Under the pieces are notes generated by a model that saw only the letters and a program-made list of their open reading frames with translations, searched no databases and had not been told where the DNA came from. A stretch of DNA of 64,000 nucleotides from Paenibacillus dendritiformis (GTDB lineage Bacteria; Bacillota; Bacilli; Paenibacillales; Paenibacillaceae): the NCBI RefSeq assembly GCF_945605565.1, contig NZ_OX216966.1, positions 1,105,001 to 1,169,000 of the forward strand, in the 5' to 3' direction. Shown here piece after piece: positions 44,677 through 54,315 of the stretch. Each line of letters opens with the position of its first letter. Position 1 is the stretch's first letter. The translations under genes were made by a program, and so were the position numbers.

Positions 44677-45503
44677 ACCGATGGAGAAAAAAGACCTGGT
44701 CCGTCATTACCCATATCCTGCTTGTTCTTATCGCCCTGTTCGCCCTGTATCCCGCGATCTGGGTGATTCTGTCCTCCTTCCGGCCAGGGACATCCCTGTT
44801 CAGCGAGTCGCTGATCCCGGATCGGTTCACGCTCGAGCATTATCGTCAGCTGTTCATTAAGTTCCCGTTCGCCGACTGGTACGTGAACACGCTGAAAATC
44901 GCCGTCGTCTCGATGGTATTCAGCACCTTGTTCGTCTTGCTGACGGGTTATGCCTTCTCGCGCTTCCGCTTCTACGGACGCAAAGGAATCATGAGCTTCC
45001 TGTTCATACTCGGCATGTTCCCTTCCTTCATGAGCATGATTGCCGTGTACATTTTGCTGTTGAACATGAACCTGCTGAACAAGCACTCGGCCTTGATGCT
45101 CGTCTACTCTGCAGGCGCAGCGATGGGGTATTTGCTGGTCAAGGGCTACTTCGACACGATTCCAAAAAGCTTGGAAGAAGCGGCGCGGATCGATGGAGCG
45201 AACCATCTTACCGTGTTCTTCCGCATCTTCCTGCCGCTGTCGCGCCCGCTGATCGTCTTCCTTAGCGTGACCTCGTTCGCCGGCGCCTTCAATGACTTCA
45301 TCTTCGCGCAGATGGTGCTGCGCACGAAGGAGAAGCAGACGCTGGCGGTCGGGCTCTACAGCATGGTCAGCGATCAATTCGCGACGCAGTTCACCATCTT
45401 CGCCGCGGGCTGCGTGCTTGTCGCGCTGCCGATTACGATCCTGTTCATGTCGATGCAGCGCTTCCTGGTCGAAGGTCTGACGGCGGGAGCGGATAAGGGA
45501 TGA
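44673..45503 (+). CDS. Maltodextrin ABC transporter permease (MalG-like)
   Basis: 276 residues, six helices, EAA loop SLEEAARIDGANHLTVFFRI, ending EGLTAGADKG. ATG at 44673 overlaps the malF stop, with AGGAGG ten bases upstream. Its stop overlaps the amylase gene start by four bases. The ATPase is not encoded here. Confidence 0.93.
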   Translation: MNRWRKKTWSVITHILLVLIALFALYPAIWVILSSFRPGTSLFSESLIPDRFTLEHYRQLFIKFPFADWYVNTLKIAVVSMVFSTLFVLLTGYAFSRFRFYGRKGIMSFLFILGMFPSFMSMIAVYILLLNMNLLNKHSALMLVYSAGAAMGYLLVKGYFDTIPKSLEEAARIDGANHLTVFFRIFLPLSRPLIVFLSVTSFAGAFNDFIFAQMVLRTKEKQTLAVGLYSMVSDQFATQFTIFAAGCVLVALPITILFMSMQRFLVEGLTAGADKG

Positions 45504-47197
45504 AAATAGGGAACAGCCCATGCGGGCATCGACAGGGAACGTCCGCCTTCGTCCGGCGGATGCGGGGCGTCTTGGCTGCGATCTGCCTGGTAGCGGTGCT
45601 GGCCGCCGGGTGCGTCTCCACGGAGCCGGAACCGGAACGCACTCCGCCGGCTGACAGCGCGGCGGGCCAGCCAGCGGATAGCGCGGCAGGCACAGCCGCC
45701 TTCGCCCTGGACCGCGCTCAGCCGGCGATGGGGAAGAGCCGGGGCGTCTATTACGAGATCTTCGTCCGCTCCTTCCACGATTCGGATGGCGACGGCATCG
45801 GCGATCTGCGCGGTGTGAGCGAACGGCTCGATTATTTGCAGGAGCTCGGCATCAAGGGCATCTGGCTGATGCCGATCCATCCGTCAACGAGCTATCACGG
45901 ATATGATGTCACGGATTACTATGAGGTGAATCCGGAATACGGGACGCTGGATGACTTCCTGGCGCTGACGGAAGCGGCGCATGAGCGGGGCATCGAAGTG
46001 ATTATCGATCTGGTTGTGAACCATTCGAGCAGCGAGCACCCGTGGTTCAAGTCCGCACTCGGGGACAAGAACAGCCCGTACCGGGAATGGTATACTTTTG
46101 CAGACGGCACCCGCCCGGAGGAATCCCAATTGGGGGCTTGGGGGCAGAAGGCATGGCACGGAACGGGCGATAACAAATATGTGGGGATTTTCTGGGAAGG
46201 AATGCCGGATCTGAATCTGGATCATCCCGATGTGCGTGCCGAGATGATCAAGATCGGACAATTCTGGCTGAAGCAGGGCGCGGACGGATTCCGTCTCGAT
46301 GCGGCGAAGCATATCTATGAAGACTTCCAATCATCGGTCAACAATCCGGATGTGGTGAAGAAGAATCAGGCCTGGTGGCAGGAATTCCGCCGCGGTCTTA
46401 ATGAGGTCGATCCCGATGCTTATCTGATCGGGGAGATATGGGATGCCGCGAGCGTCGTCGGGCCGTATCTGGATCACGCGCTCGATTCGGGCTTCAACTT
46501 CAATCTGGCGAAGATGCTGGTCAACGCCGCCAAGCTGGAGCGCGCCTCCACGATTCCGTCGGTGCTGAGCAAGACGTATTCCTTCTTCAGCAAGCAGTCG
46601 GAGGGCGCCTTCGTCGATGCCCCGTTCCTGACTAATCACGATCAGAACCGAGTCATGAGCGAGCTGGACGGACATGTGGAACGGGCGAAGATGGCAGCCT
46701 CGCTCTTGTTAACGATGCCAGGTAATCCGTTCATCTACTATGGAGAAGAGATCGGGATGCGCGGGGTGAAGCCGGATGAGCAGATTCGCGAGCCGATGCT
46801 GTGGTCCTCCGACAGCAAGGCGCAGGGACAGACCCGTTGGCAGCCGTCGAAGCATGTGAACGGCGTCGTGCCAGTCGAGGAGCAGCTGAAGGATCCGTCC
46901 TCGCTGCTGCGGCATTACCAGACTATGATCTCGTGGCGCAACGAGGAGCCGCTGCTGGCCGATGGCGCGATCCTGCCGTATGCGGGCGCGCCGAATGAAG
47001 TGCTGGCCTTCATTCGCCTCAATGAGGACGATCAAGTGCTCGTCCTTCATAACTTGTCCGCCCGCGAGCAGACCGTCGACCTCGGCGCCCGCCCGGATCT
47101 GCCGTTCCGGGAGATCACCCGGTCGACGAAGGAGGAGGCGGCGCTGCGCGACGGCGTCGTGACGCTGCCGCCGTATAGCTCCGTGCTGTTGAAGTAG
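45500..47197 (+). CDS. GH13 alpha-amylase-type lipoprotein
   Basis: 565 residues. Lipoprotein signal with LAAGC lipobox (Cys38 region), short linker, then GH13 barrel: YYEIFVRSFHDSDGDGIGDL, region I DLVVNHSS, region II GFRLDAAKHI (nucleophile), region III LIGEIWDAA (acid/base), region IV FLTNHDQNR. As a membrane-anchored extracellular enzyme it would cut starch or long maltodextrins at the cell surface right beside the transporter. Translationally coupled to malG. Confidence 0.92.
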   Translation: MKIGNSPCGHRQGTSAFVRRMRGVLAAICLVAVLAAGCVSTEPEPERTPPADSAAGQPADSAAGTAAFALDRAQPAMGKSRGVYYEIFVRSFHDSDGDGIGDLRGVSERLDYLQELGIKGIWLMPIHPSTSYHGYDVTDYYEVNPEYGTLDDFLALTEAAHERGIEVIIDLVVNHSSSEHPWFKSALGDKNSPYREWYTFADGTRPEESQLGAWGQKAWHGTGDNKYVGIFWEGMPDLNLDHPDVRAEMIKIGQFWLKQGADGFRLDAAKHIYEDFQSSVNNPDVVKKNQAWWQEFRRGLNEVDPDAYLIGEIWDAASVVGPYLDHALDSGFNFNLAKMLVNAAKLERASTIPSVLSKTYSFFSKQSEGAFVDAPFLTNHDQNRVMSELDGHVERAKMAASLLLTMPGNPFIYYGEEIGMRGVKPDEQIREPMLWSSDSKAQGQTRWQPSKHVNGVVPVEEQLKDPSSLLRHYQTMISWRNEEPLLADGAILPYAGAPNEVLAFIRLNEDDQVLVLHNLSAREQTVDLGARPDLPFREITRSTKEEAALRDGVVTLPPYSSVLLK

Positions 47198-47292
47198 AGG
47201 GGGACATGTTTGAGCAGAGAGGAACACGTCTTATTACTTTTAGGGGTTTACGATAATAGCAAGATGGATACAAGACGAAGGAGGAAGCTGTT

Positions 47293-48315
47293 ATGTCCGT
47301 AACGATCATCGATGTCGCCAAGCAAGCGGGAGTCTCTCCTTCGACGGTATCGCGAGTGTTATCCAACCACCCCCGGATCAGTGCCAAGACCGCGCAGCGG
47401 GTTCGCGAAGTGATGGCCGATCTCGGCTATCATCCGAACGTGATGGCGAAGAGCCTGGTCTCCAAAGTGAGCAATACGATCGCCGTGCTTCTTCACCGCC
47501 CAGCGGAGGAATTATTTCTGAACCTGTTCTTCTCCGAAGTGATGCGCGGCTTGGTCACGCAAGCGAGCCGCGCGGGCTTCGATCTGCTGATGACGACGGG
47601 AGCGACGGAGCAGGAGGAGCTCGAAGCCGTAACCCGGCTGGTTAAGGGCAAGCGGGTCGACGGGGTCATCCTGCTCTATTCCCGGCGCAACGACCCGATC
47701 GTGTCGTTCCTGGAGGAGCTGCACTTTCCGTTCGTGCTTGTCGGGCGGAGCGAGGAGCACCCGGATATTTTGTCCGTCAATAACGATAATGTGCAGGCCG
47801 CCTATGACGCGACCCGCCACCTGATCGATCAGGGGCACCGCCGTATCGGCTTCGTAAGCGGTCCTTCGAATCTGATGATCTCGAAGGATCGGATGGCAGG
47901 ATATCAGACCGCGCTCAGGGAGGCGGGCATTGCAGGCCGGCCGGAATGGATTGTGGAAGGCGAGTTCCTGCAGGAGAGCGGCTACCGGGCCATGTCGTTC
48001 TTCATGAGCCTGCCGGAGCGCCCGACCGCGCTGGTCGCTATCGACGATGCGGTCGCCTTCGGCGTGCTGCGGGGATTGGTCGAGCTCGGCTACCGGGTGC
48101 CTCATGATCTGAGTCTCGTCAGCTTCAACAACGTCCCGCTGTCCGAGTTGGCGACGCCGCCGATTACCTCGGTAGATATCGGCATCTATCAGTTAGGCTA
48201 TACCGCATCCCAGACGCTGATCCGGTCAATCAAAGGCGAGCCGATGCAGAAGCGGCTCATCATTCCCCATCGGTTGATTGTGCGTGAATCCTCTTTGCGG
48301 ATGATCAAGGAATAA
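47293..48315 (+). CDS. LacI family regulator (MalR-like)
   Basis: 340 residues. HTH at the N-terminus (VTIIDVAKQAGVSPSTVSRV with VLSNHP hinge start), then a periplasmic-binding-protein-like effector domain. Family and position point to maltodextrin-responsive repression of this locus, probably via the palindrome at 41898-41907. It lies 95 bases after the amylase gene and likely belongs to the same operon. Confidence 0.92.
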   Translation: MSVTIIDVAKQAGVSPSTVSRVLSNHPRISAKTAQRVREVMADLGYHPNVMAKSLVSKVSNTIAVLLHRPAEELFLNLFFSEVMRGLVTQASRAGFDLLMTTGATEQEELEAVTRLVKGKRVDGVILLYSRRNDPIVSFLEELHFPFVLVGRSEEHPDILSVNNDNVQAAYDATRHLIDQGHRRIGFVSGPSNLMISKDRMAGYQTALREAGIAGRPEWIVEGEFLQESGYRAMSFFMSLPERPTALVAIDDAVAFGVLRGLVELGYRVPHDLSLVSFNNVPLSELATPPITSVDIGIYQLGYTASQTLIRSIKGEPMQKRLIIPHRLIVRESSLRMIKE

Positions 48316-48365
48316 GAGCCGTTCCGGACCTGAGTTCGGCTATGAATACATCAGTGCATACATGG

Positions 48366-48403
48366 AAGGCTGACAACGGCGCAGTGCCGGTGTCGGCTTT
48401 TTT
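48366..48403 (+). terminator. Terminator of the maltodextrin operon
   Basis: GCTGACA / TGTCGGC outer stem with CGGC/GCCG inner stem and six T. Confidence 0.8.
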
Positions 48404-48483
48404 GCATGGGGCACGGGCCGATTCATGCCGGCGGATGAATAGGATGATTGGCAACGATGCATAGTACTGACAGGTGATCATGA

Positions 48484-50136
48484 ATGTGGAATGCGATAGT
48501 ATCCTATTTTCCAAGCTGGGAAATTTGGCTCCAGGCAGCGATCGGGCTGTGCGTGCCCTATGGAATCTCCCTGGCCGTAAGCAAGACCAAGCATCCGAAT
48601 CAGGAGGGATCAGAGCAGGAGGGCGGAGCAGAAGACAATCCGGATTTGATTTTTGCGGGTGATCTGCATGCCGAGAGTGCCCGGATCCAAAATTATTTTC
48701 AACACCAAAGCGACTTTGATTTGCGCATGTTTTGCCTGGGGAAGTCGGATCAACAGGCAGCAATCTTTTTCATTAAGTGCATCTCGGATAAGGAATTGAT
48801 TGAGACGCATATCTTGAAATCACTCATGACCGATTTGGCGCAGACGGAGGGCGGTTCGGAAGCCCCCAAGCCTCCGTATTCCAAGCAATTCATCGTGCGG
48901 CATGCGTTAACGGTCAGCGGGGTGGAGGAAGTGGACACGTTGGACAAGGCCGTATCCGAGATGCAGCGGGGCAACACCGTGCTGTTAATTGATCAGTGTC
49001 CCGGGGCGCTTGTTCTCTCGACGCGAAAAGTATATGCGCGAAGTGTGGAGGAACCGCCGTCGGAATTATTGGTACGAGGTCCGCGTCTCGGCTTCAATGA
49101 GAGCATCGAGCATAATCTTGCCTTGCTGCGGCAGCATGGCAACAACGATAATCTGGTTCTTAACTGTGTGCCCGTCGGTAGGCGGGTCAAAAGGGAACTG
49201 CTAATCACCTATGTTGCCGATATCGCCGATCCCAATCTTGTCCGCGAGGTCATGGCAAGAATCAAGCGAATCGATCTGGACGACGTTCAGGATACCGGTT
49301 TTATCGAGCAAATCGTAGAGGATAACTTCCTGTCTCCGTTCCCGCAGGTGCAGAGCACGGAGCGGCTCGACCGCGTCCTCGCCGCCTTGCTGGAAGGGCG
49401 AGTGGCGCTCATCCTGGACGGAACCCCGTTCGCTCTCATTGTTCCGGTGACCTTCAATATGCTGCTGCAGAGCCCGGAGGACTATTATGAACGCTGGATG
49501 CCCGTCACGCTGCTTCGTATCCTTCGGTATTTCGCGGCATTTATTTCGGCGTTCGGCCCATCGTTATATATTTCTTTCATTTCCTTCCACCAAGGATTGA
49601 TTCCGACGAAGCTGGCACTGTCGATTGCCGAGACGCGGGCGGGGGTGCCGTTCCCATCGCTGATCGAGGTATTGATTATGGAAGTGGCCCTTGAAATAAT
49701 GCGGGAAGCCGGTCTCCGCCTGCCGAAGCCGATCGGCCAGACGATTGGCATCGTGGGGGGCCTGGTCATTGGCGAAGCGGCCGTCCAAGCCGGCATCGTC
49801 AGCCCGATCATGATTATCGTCGTTGCCGTGACCGCGATATCTTCTTTCGCGATTCCGCAGTACAACGCCGGCATCACATTGAGGATGCTCCGCTTCGGAG
49901 CCATGTTTTTCGCCGCCGTATTCGGCCTGTATGGCGTCATTCTGTTCTTCCTGGCGCTCTGCAGCCATCTGGTGAAGCTGAAGAGCTTCGGCATCCCTTA
50001 CGTGAGCCCGGCGGCCCCTTACCGTCTCCGGGATTGGAAGGATTATTTCATGCGGGCGCCGCTGCGCTGGATGACCCGCCGGCCGAAGATGTTGCATGTC
50101 CAGGACCAGGTACGCAAAAAGCAGCAGGAGGAATGA
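48484..50136 (+). CDS. GerA family spore germination protein (A subunit, operon 2)
   Basis: 550 residues, longer than the A subunit of operon 1 owing to an added N-terminal segment that includes a hydrophobic stretch (IWLQAAIGLCVPYGISLAV) before the soluble domain. The membrane half shows AGVPFPSLIEVLIMEVALEI and EAGLRLPKPIGQTIGIVGGL. AGGTGATC precedes the ATG. Confidence 0.93.
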   Translation: MWNAIVSYFPSWEIWLQAAIGLCVPYGISLAVSKTKHPNQEGSEQEGGAEDNPDLIFAGDLHAESARIQNYFQHQSDFDLRMFCLGKSDQQAAIFFIKCISDKELIETHILKSLMTDLAQTEGGSEAPKPPYSKQFIVRHALTVSGVEEVDTLDKAVSEMQRGNTVLLIDQCPGALVLSTRKVYARSVEEPPSELLVRGPRLGFNESIEHNLALLRQHGNNDNLVLNCVPVGRRVKRELLITYVADIADPNLVREVMARIKRIDLDDVQDTGFIEQIVEDNFLSPFPQVQSTERLDRVLAALLEGRVALILDGTPFALIVPVTFNMLLQSPEDYYERWMPVTLLRILRYFAAFISAFGPSLYISFISFHQGLIPTKLALSIAETRAGVPFPSLIEVLIMEVALEIMREAGLRLPKPIGQTIGIVGGLVIGEAAVQAGIVSPIMIIVVAVTAISSFAIPQYNAGITLRMLRFGAMFFAAVFGLYGVILFFLALCSHLVKLKSFGIPYVSPAAPYRLRDWKDYFMRAPLRWMTRRPKMLHVQDQVRKKQQEE

Positions 50137-50140
50137 AAGC

Positions 50141-51247
50141 GTGAAGATGGGCAGAGATCAGGGCATCACGACGCAGCAGGCGGCCGTATTTATCGGCAAC
50201 TTCATCCTTGGGGTCGGCATACTGACGCTGCCCCGGGAGGCGGCCGAGAAGGTACAGACACCGGATATTTGGCTCTCCGTCATTCTGGGAGGGCTGCTGG
50301 CCATGCTGGCCGGCATCATTATCGTCAAGCTTGGAGAGCATTTCCCGGGCCAGACCTTCTATGAATACAGCGAATGGATTGTCGGCAAATGGCTCTCCCA
50401 AACCATCAACCTCGTCGTGATCGTCTATTTTATCGCCACATCCGGGCATGTCGTGCGCTCGCTGTCTGAAGTGACGGTCTTGTTCCTCCTCGAAGGGACC
50501 CCGCGGTGGGCCATCATCCTGTCCTTTATGTGGGTCGGACTTTACCTGATACTCGGCGGCCTTTCCGCCATCGGCCGTTTGTTTGCGATCATTTTTCCCA
50601 TTACGGTGCTCATCTTCGTCATCATCGCCGCGATGAGCTTCAAAATATTCGATCTCGACAACCTGCGCCCGGTGCTTGGACTTGGCATCATGCCGGTATT
50701 GAAGGGCGTCAGGACGACAGGACTGTCGTTCACCGGGTATGAGATCATGCTTATTTTGCAGGCGTATATGCTTCGCCCCCGGCAAGCGGCCCGTGCGGTG
50801 GTGTTCGGGGTGTCCATTCCGCTTCTCTTCTATGTGACGACGGTCATCATGGTGATCGGGGCGCTGTCGGTGGAAGGCGTGGTTAGCCGGGCTTGGCCCA
50901 TGATCACCTTAATCCGGAGCTTTGAATTTCCGGGTATTTTTTTCGAACGATATGAATCGCTGATGCTTGTCATCTGGATTATGCAAATTTTTGCAACGTA
51001 TGTCATTACGCATTACGCGGCCGCTAAGGGGTTGGCAATCATGCTCAAAAAAGAGCTTCGACCGATTCAGTATGTGATGATTCCGATCGTGTTCATTGCC
51101 GCGATGCTGCCGAAAAGTATTAACGATCTGTTCCAGTTCGCCGACAATATCGGCAATACCGGAATCGTGCTGTTCGGGGCGCTTCCTGCCGTACTGCTCG
51201 GGATCGTGAAGCTGCGGGGTGGGAAACGTGGGCAACAAGCGACCTAA
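50141..51247 (+). CDS. GerAB family spore germination permease (B subunit, operon 2)
   Basis: 368 residues, ten helices; starts MKMGRDQGITTQQAAVFIGN with GTG at 50141, nine bases after AGGAGG. Four bases after the A subunit. QTFYEYSEWIVGKW is a recurrent segment of the family. Confidence 0.92.
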   Translation: MKMGRDQGITTQQAAVFIGNFILGVGILTLPREAAEKVQTPDIWLSVILGGLLAMLAGIIIVKLGEHFPGQTFYEYSEWIVGKWLSQTINLVVIVYFIATSGHVVRSLSEVTVLFLLEGTPRWAIILSFMWVGLYLILGGLSAIGRLFAIIFPITVLIFVIIAAMSFKIFDLDNLRPVLGLGIMPVLKGVRTTGLSFTGYEIMLILQAYMLRPRQAARAVVFGVSIPLLFYVTTVIMVIGALSVEGVVSRAWPMITLIRSFEFPGIFFERYESLMLVIWIMQIFATYVITHYAAAKGLAIMLKKELRPIQYVMIPIVFIAAMLPKSINDLFQFADNIGNTGIVLFGALPAVLLGIVKLRGGKRGQQAT

Positions 51248-52442
51248 ATGGAGGATGCCGCTGTCATGCGCAATGATTACGCTGCTCCTTCTGGCCGCAG
51301 GCTGCTGGAGCGCCAGGGAGATTGAGGAACTGGGAATCGCGGTCGGCACCGCGGTCGATATCGGCGAGAAGACGGAACTGCAGCGGAGTCTGGAAGAAGA
51401 AGGCGGCAATTATTCGAAAAAAAACGTGCTGACGATGACTTATCAAGTCGTCGAGCCGGGGGGCACCGCAGGGGCGGGGAAAGGGCAGCAGGGCAGTCAG
51501 AAAAAATATCGCAATATTTCGGTCACGGGCGATTCATTATATGAACTGACGCGGGAAATATCCTTGAGCCGCGCCCGTCCTATTTTCGGCCAGCATCATA
51601 AGGTCATCGTCATCAGCGACAAGCTGGCGCGGACGCACAGTTTGCGCCAACTGCTTGATTTCTTCATGCGGGAGCAGGAATTTCGCCCGAGCTGCCGCCT
51701 GTTCATCAGCAAAGGAGAGGCACGCAAGACACTGGAGCTCAAGGACACTACCGAGTTCCCCGCCATGCGGCTGACCGGCATCAGCGACAATCAGTACCGG
51801 AACAGCCGGCTGCTGCTTCCGATGCCGTTAACGAAGGCGCTCCACGAGATCAATGCATCGTCCAGCTTCCTGCTGCAGAACCTCATTACGGCGGAGGGGG
51901 AAGTGAAGCTGGCCGGGGCTGCGGTCATCTATGGCAAGACGGGGAAACTGATCGGATTTCTCGACGAGGAGGAGCTGGAGGCCGCCAACTGGGTCACTGG
52001 GGACATCAGAGGCGGTGTCGTCAAGTCTCGTCACGAGCGGACCGGGGATGTCAACCTCTATGAGATTACCTCGGTCAAGAGCGATATCCGTTCGCGCATC
52101 GAGAACGGCAGGATTGCGTTCGATATCCGGATCGAATCGGAGGGTCGGCTTGGCGAGCAGTGGTCGAGCGAGAACGATAATTTCGATTCCCGGAATCTCC
52201 AGCAGGTCGAGGCGGACGCGGCCAAGCAGGTGGAAGCCCGCATCGCCAAGATGCTTCATAAAGTGCAGAAGGAGTACCGGGCCGATGTCCTTCGCCTGGG
52301 CGATCATGTCCGCATTCATTATCCCCGCTTGTGGACGAAGTGGAAGAAGGATTGGGATGAAATCTTCGCGGATGCCGAGATCCGGTACAATCTGAGGTTG
52401 AAGGTTAAGGAGTTCGGCACCACGAGCATCAAGACCAGATAA
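51228..52442 (+). CDS. Ger(x)C family spore germination lipoprotein (C subunit, operon 2)
   Basis: 404 residues if started at the GTG at 51228 (a second GTG lies at 51219). Lipobox LAAGC followed by WSAREIEELGIAVGTAVD. It overlaps the B subunit gene by 20 bases, so translation is coupled. Followed by a terminator. Confidence 0.9.
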   Translation: MGNKRPKWRMPLSCAMITLLLLAAGCWSAREIEELGIAVGTAVDIGEKTELQRSLEEEGGNYSKKNVLTMTYQVVEPGGTAGAGKGQQGSQKKYRNISVTGDSLYELTREISLSRARPIFGQHHKVIVISDKLARTHSLRQLLDFFMREQEFRPSCRLFISKGEARKTLELKDTTEFPAMRLTGISDNQYRNSRLLLPMPLTKALHEINASSSFLLQNLITAEGEVKLAGAAVIYGKTGKLIGFLDEEELEAANWVTGDIRGGVVKSRHERTGDVNLYEITSVKSDIRSRIENGRIAFDIRIESEGRLGEQWSSENDNFDSRNLQQVEADAAKQVEARIAKMLHKVQKEYRADVLRLGDHVRIHYPRLWTKWKKDWDEIFADAEIRYNLRLKVKEFGTTSIKTR

Positions 52443-52464
52443 AAGGATGGGGCGGCATAGCGGA

Positions 52465-52502
52465 AGAGGGCGGAGCGGGCATATTCCTGCGCCCTCTTTT
52501 TT
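52465..52502 (+). terminator. Terminator of germination operon 2
   Basis: AGAGGGCG / CGCCCTCT stem with six T. Confidence 0.85.
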
Positions 52503-52668
52503 GACGCGGCGTCCGGCCGCTTTCGCCCATTCGGGGCGAACTCCGTTACGCTGCACGACCCGTTTTTTTGCTCTCTTTTCTTCTATCTTTCGTTGATTTT
52601 GTGTAAACTGAAAGGATACAGAATGCGGCCTTCTCCTTGAGAAGCCGTGAAAGTGGAGGTACGTGCGC

Positions 52669-54315
52669 TTGTCACAACTGGGATTATCCGTTAAGACATT
52701 CAACCGTGTAACCGAGCAGATGAAGCGCCGTTTTCGCTACGCGATTTTGGAACAGGGCTGGCGCTATTACCGCAAGCAGGCCGTGCTGGATTTGGCGGCG
52801 GAGGAGCAGGCAGACGGCGGGGAAGATCAGGATCAGTGGATAGCGGCCGAGGTCTATGAGACGAAGCGCTACCGCGTCCGGTTCAACTGCACCGCCGTCA
52901 AGCGGAGCCAGTGCACCTGTTCGGAGGAGGGCGGCTGCAAGCATATGGCCGCCGTTTATTTTCAGCTATGTGACGAGTTGGGGAAGAAGCCGGAATTGTA
53001 TCTGGCGGAATTCCGCCAGGTCTATATCGAAGAGGAACGCCAACGCATGGTGCTGCGCAAGCGGGCAGAGCATAAGGCGGAGCTCGAGCGGCGCAAGAAG
53101 GCTTGGCAGATGAGTCTGTCCCCGTCGTCTCCGGCTCAAGAATGGCATGATTTTTTTCACCGAAAATATAGTAAGCCCTTCACCGATTACCATTCCCCGG
53201 TGACCGATATCGCGGCGTGGGCTCAAAATGAATTGTACCGCGAGGAAGAACGCTTTCCCGAGCAGGTCGTTCCGTTGTACCGCATGCATGTGCTGCTCTT
53301 CCTGCTGCGGCAGTTGTCCATCCGTTACGGCCAGGGCGGCTCCCGAATCTATCCGGGGCGGGACGCTCCGGCCGCGGAGACGGTCCGGCCTTATATGGAG
53401 GAGCTGCGGCGGCTGGCGGAGTCTTACGACCCTTCCGCCACTCCTGCCGCCTATGAGCCGCATGTAGCTGCCCTGGGCGAGATCGCGGAAGCGGTGGCCT
53501 TGTCCGAGGAAGAATCGGCGGTCGATGGACTGGACGTGCTCGCCTTGCTCTGGTCGACGGTGCTGAACCGGCCGGACTGGATGGAGGAGGCGCACCGCAG
53601 GCTGGAGCGGATGCTCGTTCCCGTCTCGTCGCTGCGTCCGCGGCGCCGGGACGCGATCCGGGTGGCGCTGGTCCATTTGGAGGTGCTGCTCGGACGCGAA
53701 GCCGAGGCGGTGAAGCGGCTGAGCGAGCTGACCTATCACAACGATCCCGGACGGTACTGGGGTTACCTGCGCGAGCATGAGCGCTCCGGGCGCTACGATC
53801 GGATTGTCTATTGGCTGGGCGCCCTCGCTCCCCTTATCCGGCAGTCCGGTCAGAGCGCCGATCTCGAGCAATATTGGGAATTTTGGAAGCGGGTCTACGA
53901 ACGGATGCCCGATAAGGACGGTCTGGAAGCGCTCGTCCTGTCCCTGCTGCCTGGGATCTATCCGTACTTGTCTTCCTTTTTGCTGGAGCAGGGACGGTAC
54001 CGCGACTGGGCGGAAATTCAGCTGCTGCAGCGGATCTCGCCGGCTGAGATCGCCGCTGGCGAACTGGAAGCGATGGAGCGCGCCGCCCCGGAGCTGCTGC
54101 TGCCGTTGTTCCACCAGGCGATTGAACGGCATATCGAGGAACGGACGAAGGAGCATTACCGCGAGGCCGCGGGCTTGCTCCAGCGGTTGAAGCCGCTCTA
54201 TGAAGCCTGCGGCGCGGCCGGGACATGGGAGCTGTTCATGGAGCGGTTCACGGCCCGCTATGCCCGCTTGCGGGCGCTGCACAAAGAGTTACGAGAAGGA
54301 GCGCTCTTGACATGA
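52669..54315 (+). CDS. SWIM zinc-finger protein
   Basis: 548 residues. The SWIM motif is CTCSEEGGCKH (C-x-C...C-x-H) near residue 80, a nucleic-acid or protein-binding zinc site. The remainder is helical and Leu/Glu-rich without recognised domains. SWIM proteins of this type are encoded next to SNF2 helicases in many bacteria and are presumed to form a complex on DNA. TTG at 52669, eight bases after GGAGGT, is preferred over the GTG at 52663. Its stop overlaps the helicase ATG. Confidence 0.85.
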   Translation: MSQLGLSVKTFNRVTEQMKRRFRYAILEQGWRYYRKQAVLDLAAEEQADGGEDQDQWIAAEVYETKRYRVRFNCTAVKRSQCTCSEEGGCKHMAAVYFQLCDELGKKPELYLAEFRQVYIEEERQRMVLRKRAEHKAELERRKKAWQMSLSPSSPAQEWHDFFHRKYSKPFTDYHSPVTDIAAWAQNELYREEERFPEQVVPLYRMHVLLFLLRQLSIRYGQGGSRIYPGRDAPAAETVRPYMEELRRLAESYDPSATPAAYEPHVAALGEIAEAVALSEEESAVDGLDVLALLWSTVLNRPDWMEEAHRRLERMLVPVSSLRPRRRDAIRVALVHLEVLLGREAEAVKRLSELTYHNDPGRYWGYLREHERSGRYDRIVYWLGALAPLIRQSGQSADLEQYWEFWKRVYERMPDKDGLEALVLSLLPGIYPYLSSFLLEQGRYRDWAEIQLLQRISPAEIAAGELEAMERAAPELLLPLFHQAIERHIEERTKEHYREAAGLLQRLKPLYEACGAAGTWELFMERFTARYARLRALHKELREGALLT

